Source: Spodoptera frugiperda (taxonomy: Eukaryota; Arthropoda; Insecta; Lepidoptera; Noctuidae). Taken from it: a stretch of 64,000 bases of DNA. The stretch is from NCBI RefSeq assembly GCF_023101765.2, contig NC_064239.1, forward strand, positions 2,914,001-2,978,000, in the 5' to 3' direction. Of the stretch, positions 22,601 to 34,600 are shown piece by piece. The position numbers and the translations under genes are program-made. The notes below the pieces were generated by a model that made no database searches, was not told the DNA's origin, and saw only the letters and a list, made by a program, of their open reading frames with translations. Every line of letters starts with the position of its first letter. Position 1 is the first letter of the stretch.

Positions 22601-25600
22601 AAAACCAAATGCAAAAATCCCACGAGTCTTTCATCTTGACAACGCCTTACACGTTTTCAATACCATTGATATTCATGTAAATAATATCTACAAATATATA
22701 GCAGACAGATGATGACGCATAGTTTATTATCTACCTTTGGAATTGCATACATCGATGTCACACGTGAATGTGTTATATCATGGCGGCGTCAATGTGGTTC
22801 TAACTGTAACCTAGCCAGGTTTATCTAGCGCCTAGAATCCGGGTCCTCTAGTTCATTACTAATTATTTTACACTGATAACGCAAGTGCAATCTAATTGCC
22901 AACTGATATTGTTTTTCTGCTTATTAAGATCTTAATGAATGGCATTTTGTAATTAACGGTTGAAAGATTTAACGAATTTTTTGCTAGGATTTAAGTTTAT
23001 GCAGGTAATGATTTTGGGTTGTTCAATGACTGTTCAAACATTATGTTTGACTTCAAAACTGGTTGTAGGTAGATCTTTTTTCGAATGGCTTCTTGGTAGT
23101 TATTTAAGTGTCACTAATCTTGCGCGTACGATCTCTCCTTGTAATTCAAATGCACGAAACAACAACTTAGATAAAAATATTGTTCCACTTGTCCTTCTTA
23201 TTAATAAATAGAATTTCAAGACCCCAAGTGCTTTGGTGCTGAGTACCGAGAGCATTGGAATGTACTAGGTTAAATCTATTGCAGACTAGTATTCCTTTTA
23301 AACCGTAAACATTTGTCACTCATTTCCATAGCACAAATAAGTACTTACTCATAATCCTCCCTCTCCCATTGATGAAGACTGCTCCCCCGACGCCGGTGAT
23401 GCGGTACCCAGACAGTACATCAAGGAGTGTGGACTTGCCAGCTCCTGAAGGCCCCATGATGGCGATCAGCTGACGTGGACGAAGTCTGCCGTTGACTCCA
23501 TGGAGGATTTGTTTGCTACCTATAACAATAACACATTCATGTTAGATAGATACTTCATGCCATTGTTAGGGTTTCTCATGGAAATTCCACATTCTCTGCT
23601 AACTGAATTCCTTATTTAGGGCCAACTCACACCGAAAGAGCGGCGAAGGGCAGCGGAGCGCAGCGACCCGCTCGGTAGAGAAGGCGCGAGGATTCCCGTG
23701 ACTGCTCGAGAAGTCGCTGGAATGCGCGAGAAGTCGCGGGACACCGCGCGCCATCTCGAGCCCGCACGCGATGAATTCACGGGTCGTTCTATGCGCAGTT
23801 CACTTTCAATAAAACTCGAGGAAACTTGTGTTTATGCAGTGAAAATGAGTATTTTGGATTTAATTATTATTGCACATATAAATAATTATTATTGCGAGGG
23901 GCGGGATATTGCCAGCGGCCGCTCGTGACTGCTCGAGCATTCTCGGGAATTCCCGAGAATGCTCGCGCAGGCGCACGGCTCCGTTTATGGAATTCGCCGG
24001 AATTCCTGCGGCTCCGCGGGCATCCGCGCGCCTCGTTCGAGTTTCTCATGCGATAATAGTATTTATAATAATAAAAATTAAGTTAAAATTCTCATGACAC
24101 TGAAACTGCGCTCCGCTTCGCTGCCCTTCGCCGCTCTTTCGGTGTGAGTTGGCCCTTACTGTACTTTTTTTCTTCTACTGTATTTATCAGAGACCTATCT
24201 AGTGTACCTATCTACCTTTACTGTACCAAAAGGTGCCTAGCTTTTTGGGGATTAAAGATTAGGGAGTGCTGGAATTTTACCTCAAACTTTGAACCACCCC
24301 GGTGGCCACCCTCAACACCCGTATAGGGCACCGAGTCTTCATATTAGACCTGCTCCGGAGCCCCTAACTCTTCTGTACCTATAAGAGACCTACCTATATG
24401 AGTACGAAATAAAATTAGGTTTCTGATATGTGTACCTATTCTACAGAAAATTAGATTCACATTTACATCTTGACCCTACATTTTGAATTACATTACCCGT
24501 TCGGGTAATAAATAATAAAAACAATCTTTCATCTTATCTGATATTTCCTAAGCAATTCCCCGAAGTAGAATAAAATCCATCCACCTTCCTGCCTGGCACA
24601 ACAGCCACCTATTTACTTGTTAGTTTGACCTATAATGTTAGCTCGCCGAGTTTCCGCGGTCCGTTTCAACCCTGATAACCCCTGCTGACGTCAGAGATTA
24701 ACACCACAGCGTTCCGATGCACTTGAAGTAGCGTACTTAGTACAAAATTAGTAGTTACTTACTTAGCTACATCCTGCCATTAAAATTCAAGGCTTTTTGT
24801 AATCTACAATTTGTCATTGCGTATACTACTTAAGAAGGTATTTTTAAATCTAAATGTAGGTAGTATTTACTAAAATAAACTATCATAAATAGTATTTTTT
24901 ACGACAGTTAATTTATAGTGAATTTAACATACGTGATAACATAGTGACTGCCTCGTTGGTCAAGTAGTCGCTAGAGTAATGGTCGACGTAACAAGAGGTC
25001 TCGGGTTCGATTCTCGGATCGGAGAAAATATTATTGGGGTTTATTCGGTTTTTCGAAAATATCTCAGTAGTAGCGCACGGAGTCTGAAATTGTGTCCAGT
25101 ATATTACGTGGGACTTATTATACAAATGGTGAAAATTGGGTATACATTGTATAGCGATATCTGCCTACCCCTTCGGGGATAAAAGGTTAGAGGTAAATTT
25201 GACATTGGTTTATCGCGGTTAACACGTACCTAGTTGTGTTCTTTCAGTTATTATTGTCGTAATTTATTTGTCAGATTTAAAATGAACACCTTAACGCCGT
25301 GTAGGTCACAGTCAGAAGTGACGTATGTTTCGAAAATGTTGCCTTCAACAGTTTTCACGAAGTGATTAAGGTTGTGTGTGTTGGTGTTTTTCCGCACCTT
25401 TTATGACTGAAGGGTGTATTTTAGTTTCACGGTCAACGTGTATTTATTTATAAGTTTATTATGAGAATGTTCCGATTTATATTTAATTTTAAGGTGGTTA
25501 AAATACTCATTGCTTTATTTATTAAGCCATAATTATGTTGAATAAATTAAAGATTGGTTGCTAACATTAACTAAAACACTTGTATTAATGTTAACTATTT

Positions 25601-28600
25601 TTATTAAGAAAATAATATTAATGGAACCGTAGCGGTTTTATCTATACATATAATAAAATCGTAGAAAAGTGCTGTCTGTACATTGAAAATAAAAATAAAA
25701 AAAATAGCAGGGGTTATTGTTATGTCGATGTCGAACCCAAAAATGTAATTAACATTTTTTTTGTCTGTTTGTCTGTTTGTCTGTTTATCTGTTTATCTGT
25801 TTATCTGTTTGTCTGTTTATCTGTTTGTCTGTTTGTCTGTGTGTCTATGCGCGCTAATCTCAGAAACGGCTGATCCGAGTTGGATGCGGTTTTCACGAAT
25901 ATATTGTGGTATGCTTCAATTTACATTTAGTGTTTGTTTCATGTTAATCGGTTCATAAATAAAAAAGTTATGTCAAATTAAAGAATCACGTCGAACACTA
26001 TTCTATGCTTATACCATTAATCTCCGCCACTATTTGACGGATTTGTTTGAAATTTGGTACAGATATAGTTTAGAACCTTAGAAAGGACATAGGATAGTTT
26101 TATTTCAAAAATCAAAAAATAAAAATAGAAATAGATCGCGCTATGGTTTCGTTACATTCATTTGGTTGGGTATCGGCCGAGCGCTTCGGTACTATCATAG
26201 AAAAAGTGTATTATCAGTCGTATGACTATTTGTCTGTAGTGGTCCTGCTGTTTCGTATATTCTAAATAAATTGGTTTCGTTGTATTTGTCAATTAATAAA
26301 TTTATTTGTTGGGTTTTTCTGGTTTTCTGGTTAAATTATTTAACGTAGGTTTAGTTTGATATCGATTATTAGTAGTTACTGTAGTTAGTTTTTTAATAAA
26401 ATTGTAAGTCTAATTAATTAATTAATTAGATAGATTAGATTTAAGTCGTTTCTTTTAAATTATTTAGTTTAAGCTTGGTTATTATAGCATAGAGGATAGG
26501 TTGTAATATAATTTCTTTTTTAAATGTTATAAATTCGTAATTCGTAGCTTTCTTTAGTTTAAGTCCGTTTTTAAACAATTTTTTCAATGCCCTAAGTGAG
26601 TATACATCTATTAAATTCAAACGCAGAGCTCATTATGTTGATTTTTGAAGAGTTCCCTGGAATATCTTCTACGTCTCATTTTTGAAGAGATTCCGCGAGA
26701 TTGGGAACTATGTGGTTAAAACCAAAAATTTGCCGGAAGTCACTATTCCACGCGAACGAAGTCGCGGGCAAAAGCTAGTCATAAATAACTTTCTATATCT
26801 TTAAAAAATATTATTTGTTTTACAACAAAATACTCTCATTTTAAAGGTAAGTACTTAAATAACCTGTCATACGACATACGTTACCAAATTTATTTATTTA
26901 TTTTATTCAGACGCCAATTTAGCATTCTCTACCAGTCAACTTTGAAGTGATGCAGAAAGACAACAGATACTTGTATCAGATATTAATCAAGAAATGAAAA
27001 AGAAGAAACACTAGTGACTCCGTTTCTTTGCTACCAAGTGTTGATATAATCATAATTTCATGTATAAAGTATAAATAGCAGTTTTATCATTATTGTATCT
27101 ACGAGTAGATAGTATACCACAGCTAGCTAAATGATTAACCAACATACAGATAGATAATCAGAAAGATAGTAGTGATAATGGTTTAAACTTTTATACCTTT
27201 GACCGACCTTGTAAAACTTATCAGTACCCTTAGTACGAGTTTTCTTTGCTTTTGAAGTAATCGAAACGAGAGCGCGTTTGGCGCTCTGATTGGTTAGTTT
27301 ATTCGAGTCGGCCAATCAGAGCACCAAAGGCGCTATCGTTTCGAATACTTTTAACGTGAAGCAAACTCATACTAAGGGCACAGATAAATTGATAATCGGC
27401 ATTATTCTTATCTATATAAAAAGGCACCTGTTACATTATACACACCCAAGTATGTATAAATTGCACAATTAAACCTAATCTTCAGTAGTTACGCATTAAT
27501 TTGGAATATTAAAATAATTAACTTTATTATATACAGGTTGGTACAAGTACATAGTTGCTAACATGCCAGGAAAAATACCACTATAAAGACAGGAAAATTA
27601 ATATTTGCGGCAAGGTTAATTCTCTCTTTTTTGCAAACTGTATAGGTATAGTACTTATTTCTTTAAAAACATAATTTAACTATATTTTTTTGTGTTCATA
27701 TACATAAAGCTAAGTATCCCAAATATACCCAGAGCTGCGGACTATCTAGCGGGTTGCCGGGGCTCCACTTCATTAGCAGGAATAGGGACGAGGTGGTTTT
27801 TAGTCAGTAATGGTAAAAGTCAAACATTCCCTTTCATCTCGCCCTAGGCGGGGGAAGTCATTGGATGATTTTGCCCCATTAAAAAGTACCCAAGTATACC
27901 TAAAAATATCAAGCACGTTTCACACTTTTTAAGGTTTCTAGTAGATACGTTCACTAAGATTGTATTTGCTAAGATCGTATAAAGTCCTCAACACAACAAG
28001 ACTGATCTAGTCTTAAAATATCAGCTGCAATACTATGGGTGTAATATCATCTCATAAAGTAAATTACTTTAGTACCAATTCAAGATGCCACTAGTTCATT
28101 AGTTAGTCGTAAATTGTGAGTTGAGTAATATTCTTTAGCTCTGTAAATTAATCTCATGTGTCACGTCAAGTGGTTGCGAATTATAACATCATGAGTCTAG
28201 GGTTCTAGTCTTTTTTTTAAAGGGGGAAACTCATCCAATGACTTCTCCCGCCTTGGGTGAGGCGAGAGGGAGTGACAGACTCTTACTGACAAAAAACCAC
28301 CACTTCTCCTGTTTTGAGCTGGAGCCCCGGTAACCTTTTACTCTGATACAAGTCTACTCTATAAAAGCAATCAAGATTATGGAATAAAACTTCCCTAGTA
28401 ATAATCAGACTTAAATGATGGTTCGAACAGGTGACAACGAAAATTAATGTGATGAGAATGAATTAAGATTTACATTTTCTTTAAATTTATTTTACTTCGT
28501 CTGCTGAAATTTAATAATCTCTTCTTAATTATCTCTCCATTATATTCGGGATAACAAACCATTAATTTAATAATCAACCTTCATTAAGTTAGTAAGCATC

Positions 28601-31600
28601 TTTTATAATTACTTAGTTTTATGTTCAAATGTTTAGTGACGTGATTATAATACCTAAATTATTTTTTTGTTCAAGATTATTTTAATGACGCGAAAAAATC
28701 ATTATGGAAAATTAATTTATTGGGATTTTTCTTTATACACGATTGTGGACATTTCATTAAACATTTTCATTAATTTTCGCCATATAATGTACCTACTTAG
28801 GTAAAATTAATTGATCGAATTCGGCATGCAATGTACCTACTATATTGTAAAATTAATCAATCGAATGAATTTGTGTAACGATAGCATTAACTTTAAACAA
28901 AAAATGTAGGTACAGATAGACAGGTTATTGGAATTCGCCGTATGTAACACGGCAGACCAACAAAAACTTGCCAAGACAATGAAAAACTGCAACTTTGTAT
29001 ACTGCGCAAAAAGCTCGCGCATACCAATTTGCAAAACAATCACGCATCGTAGGTACACAAAGTGATACATCAACGTGCGCATACGCAACCGATAACATTG
29101 TTTATGAGTAAAACGAGTGTAGTGAGTGTTTTCATTTGATTTACTACTAAATGTTTGGCTTAATTGAAAACATTTTAAATGACAACGTGTTTGTGTAATT
29201 CAAGCATAAGTTATGTTATAAAAAGGTACGTCTTTGTATTTCAATTAAGTTATACTCCTTTTAAAAAAATAAGCGTAGTGTATTGTATTTCCGGAGCTGC
29301 GGACTGATTAGAGAGTTACCGGGCCTTTGGCTCAAAAAGTAGGAGTTAGATCAAGGTGGTTTTTAGTCAGTAAGAGTCTGACATTTCCACCCCCTCCCCA
29401 AGGCGAGAGAAGTAATTGGATGATATTCCACCCACAAAAAATAGTATATTGTATTTGTATGGTGTTCAAACGTTCGTACGTAGTACGCGAAAAAACCTTA
29501 GTAGTTAACTTATTTTTTCTAAAAATATATAAAGTTCTTTTTAATGTTTACAAAAAACGATGTCTACATTTCTTATCACATTTCTTATGAACTCTATACA
29601 AAAATATTGTAACTATACGTTTGCCTATTATAGTGAGAAGGTATTATCACAGCACGCGCCCATCTATTTATAACAATATCAGTACAAACAGTTCTCGAAA
29701 ACAACACGGTGACAGACTGACAGACATCCAAGATGGTGGACGCTGAAGAAGTTAAACATCTTTGTTTGTTTTAAAATACTGTCCCACGTGCTAACAAATG
29801 ATTCATGGTAACACTACATAGTGAGACTTTCTCAGTACCTGACACCGATTCATGAAACTTGAACAGTTAAGGAAAAATATTTTTTATTACATGTTTTAAA
29901 CAGGTTTTAAGCGGTAAAAACAATTGCTGATTTTTTTTATGTTTCTTGGAATAAAACCTTGATTTACACCAAGAATTTTATTTTTATCATAAATTATGTC
30001 TAGATTTACTTTATTTATACCTGACCAATTAATATGTACCAGAACAATTTTAAGATACAATTTATATGATTTAAATAAAAAATAGTAGATAGTTATAAAA
30101 TGTCGGGGTACTCATTTCACGCTGCGTTTCTCAATGATAGATACATTTGCAAATGAGAAGTCAGTTATCGTACATATACAGGATGTCCTTGAGAGTTAAC
30201 GTCCGAACTCTTGTTCCAGGTGATCGGCACTTGAACTTTGCCGATCACCTGGTGCCACTTGGACGTCGACTTCAGGAACACCCTGTATAACTGAATACAT
30301 CTTCTATATCTTGTAAACTAAATATAAATTATGTTTCTCAAGAAAAGTACACAAAGACCTTAGCAACACAACAAAAACGAATCAAACCGAAACTCTAAGA
30401 AAAACTTGTCTTTGTTAAACCAATGACGCAGTACGTAGCAAATTCATTTATTAGGTACAATACTCGAACAGTTTGTTTTTGTAACAAGAACTAAATGAAT
30501 AAAGGTCTATACACTCGAAATTTCGTTAACAAAGGCGCAAATTTTCGCCTCGTGGTTACGTCAGAGGTCACTGGTGTGGCGAAGTTGATACAACGACCCA
30601 TATTCGCAGGTATCAGCTGTGTGTGACGTCATGAGGTTGGTGACACTCCACAGATAATGTGACTACAGTGAAGCTACCACACGAATGTAAACGAAATCGC
30701 CTTTGTTTTGTTTGAATAATGAGTCCGTTTTTTTTTAATGTATCACATTGTTAATTTACAATGCAAATCTTGTGTAGTAATTTATTACTATTGTTTATAA
30801 GAGTCTCCTTATTTAGGACATACGTTTTTTGTCTGTTCGCGTGTTTTTGTTTCAAAGAAATCTAGGTTTTTTGAAAGGTAACGTCTAGATTGTATTTAAT
30901 ACGCTAACGTATGCTTATATTACCTAAGTTGAACTAGAGACTTAGACTTTTTTATGGGGGAAAATCGTCCAATGTCTTATGTAAGAGGGAGTGTCACACT
31001 CGTACTGACTAAAAACCATCCCGTTCCTCCTTCTACCCTTCGAGCCGGAGCCTCGGTAACCAGCTAGGCAGTACCTAAGTTGAACTAGAGACTTATAAGA
31101 CTTACGATAGAGATATAGACGAGAGACTTATGATAGGGTTACATTATTCAATTAAGTCAAAAATAAATTATGTCTTCATGAAACATGAAAGGCAAGGCAA
31201 GAGGAAATACAAACGTTAGGTAGGAAGGTAGCATCTGTTATCAACTTGACCTTTCTAACACAGGATTGAGATAATGAATTCCGATCGCTCAAAGTCACAA
31301 GAATAAATTAAGAAATTACAAAAGAATACAGTTTATTACAGTCGAATTCAATTACAATAACAATTAAAAGGTAGAAATAATATCAGAACAATAGTTCTGA
31401 AGTCATATTTTCAGTTTATGGTATAAGCCGGTAAACGAGCAGATGGATCGCGACTCGATATACTTACCAAAGGCGTTACAAGTGATACATATTTTGGGAG
31501 TTAGGAATTTAAGGGTTGTTTAGGAATCGAAGATCAGGAAGAGGGGTAATTAGGTCTCCGGTAACCTCACTCACACAACGAAACACAAAGCAAACGTTGT

Positions 31601-34600
31601 TTCACGTCGGTTTTCTGTGAGGCAGTAGTATCACTCCGGTTGAGCCGACCTATTCGTTCGGAACCGCGCCGTGCATGATTCTCCCATACTTAATGTCGTA
31701 ATTATGAAGAGATTTATTTTCCAGACTCAGTAGTCAAACATATCAATATTGGAAAATTCAATAGGCTTTACCATTAAAAACGTGTTAGGCAACTGCTATA
31801 ATCGAAGTCTTAATTGCTGGTAGATATGTTTTATGATTCTAAAACCACATATTCCACTATTTACGTTAATTAAGTAGATCATTCATTTATCATTTGATAA
31901 TATTAATAACAGGTGGAATCATGGAATGAATCATCCATAACTATTTTGGTTTGATATTTTTATCCAGACAAAAAAGGAATAAAATAAAGTTATCACTAAT
32001 CTTAATTAAGTCATGACAAAGCTAGGAGTTTCTAGCTAGCTAGTAGAAAAAGGAGATATATTATACCTATACTATATTCCATGAAGGTATTATTTAAATA
32101 CGGTACTATAATAGTGTCTGGGTTGTTAAAGTATTGTTTTTTCATTAACATTTTGGTTTTAACCTTGTAGGTTAACACTGTAACACCATGAGAATAAATG
32201 TTTAAGTAATTATACTGCTTGACAATAGAAACACATAACATTATAAATCTTTAATAGAGCTAGTACATTGTACAGTGGCATTACGTGTCGTAACGTGCAT
32301 CTATGTGCGCCTACCCCTTCGAGAATAAAAGACATGGCTATATGACGCTTATATTGTAGATTAAGCATTGCAAACATATAAAATTTTTTATATATAAATT
32401 ACGTTTAATTCAAATCTAATCCTACTATCAATTCGTTTTCATTTAAAATATTGTTAGCAACTACCGAATTAAGGCAACACGATGTCGTCACATGGATGTA
32501 AGAAGATTTACAACCATTAATACCTGGTAAAGCCAATCAACACGTACTTAGATAAAATGTAATTTTTCAGTCGTAAGTACTATGTACAAATAGAAATATA
32601 ACGATGTCCACATACATAGTAATGTGAATCGTTTGATAATAATGTAGGTCGAACATTACAACACTGCTGCCCTAGCTACTGGGTATTTAGTGTGATAAAC
32701 AATAATTTTGCCATGTCCACTTATTTTATCGATCATAAATTTTGTAATGAATTATCTTTAAAAAAATTACAATTTGACGATTATAAGTACTTTAAGGATT
32801 AAAAGGAATATGATAATGACGTTCGACCTTGCCATTTTATGATTCCACGTGGTTGTCATAAATGAGTAATGTTTTTGGCCTTTTATATTATATTTTGAAC
32901 AACTTCTTAGCATTAAAATATTAAGTATTAGACATTTTAAGATCTAGGAAAGATATTCGGCAATGGTCTTCACAAGCTAAGCTTGTAGCTTGACTGGTTT
33001 CGTAGTAGCTAACCACAAAAATAATCATCCGTCCCAATTTTGGTATTGGTCAGGTAGTGCAGAAACTAAATTCATAGTGTTTTTAATTGAAGAAGTATCC
33101 AATGTCTTTAACGCCAACCTATAAACAAAACTTAATCTTTTCCTTTCTTGCCTTTAACTTATTGAATAAAGTAATTTAGCTATTAACTGATAAAAAAAAA
33201 CAATTGTAAAAGTGATTTAACATTTAAATTCGCATGTCGTAACACTTAGCTTATTCAATACCTACTCAATATTTTTATTGCAGTACAGTAACTTTATATA
33301 AACTTAGTAAGAACAAAGGAAGATGTATATTATATAGGTAGATGCCATTAATTTAGTACCTATAACTAAGTAATTGCAAAGTTACGGAGCAGTTAACTAC
33401 ACAGCTATCTAATCAATTTGAACAGGAAGCGTTTAGTCACTCACAGTCATAAATCATAACCCGGCGGTATCGCGAATTAGCAATGAATAAAGTTCACATA
33501 AGATAACTTAGTATAAACTATATGCTCATTATAATTTTATGTTAATCTTCCCTTGGTAACCGATTGTCCACTTATGTATAACTAAATGTAGCCCATTTTG
33601 TGTGTGTGGATACTTCAGCCCACTTAGGGCGCTTTTCCAACAGAGATATTGTATGTAACTAAGCTACGAAAATGTACCTAATAGCGTAACTATGAATATG
33701 ATTGCTGTAACTTGGAAGCTAAACACATCCACAGCAATGTAGGATAGCACTTATCTGGTGGAAAAGCACCCTTATCCTCTCGTAATCCAGTAGTACTTTA
33801 AGTTAAATTATTTTATTACTTTTAGGGATAAAATAATAGGGAGTGGTATTTAAACTCTATAGTATGTAATTAATTACAACGCAACAGGCAGATAGCTTTA
33901 AATATACATAGATGGTGAATTACCCTTTACAAATAAAAGTCTTAATCACACATCTCAGTAATACTAGGTATTACATAAATTACATCTCGTATCTTATAAA
34001 TCTCTGACGCACGTACTTGAAGGGTCAAAATATAAATAAAATCGATCGAAGACCTTTAAGGGCGAGGTCGATGACGAAATCGAATGTATGAGCGATTCGA
34101 TAGAGCAGCCGGTAGTACAGCCGGTTGCCGGTAACCAAACACCGTTGCTGATTTGATTTACGAGATTACTTCAAGTGAAGTGAGAAGAAAGGACTAATCC
34201 TTTCTTCTCTTGAAATACTAATTTCAAGTGAAGAAAGAAGAAAGGATTAGTCCTTTCTTCACCTGTTAACGTCAGTGGTTGATTAACCATTGACGAAAAA
34301 GCTTTACAAAAATGTTTCACGCAACCAACCAATCACCCAACGGAGATATATATTCCTTTTCTAGTTACCATTTAATTTAAATTTTAATTTGGTAATTTTT
34401 TAACAGTCGTTTATTTTTTACCACGTTTTAAAAAAATACGATAGGTAATTTGATTTGTTAAAATTTGAACTTGAAACAAGGAAGTATTCATAAGCTGTAA
34501 CAGATGCTCATTAACAATGAATATTTATTTTATTATATAACATATTTGTAATATAGACAAGTTTTACATGACCCAGAGGTAGAGTTCAAAGGAGTTTAGG

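Noticed and set aside
24943..25020. tRNA gene
   Set aside because: Both pol III boxes match, but no cloverleaf or anticodon arm fits and a SINE body and tail follow, so it is a SINE head.
29327..29590. 87-codon + strand open frame
   Set aside because: It begins within SINE copy S6 and runs into AT-rich intron; not a gene.
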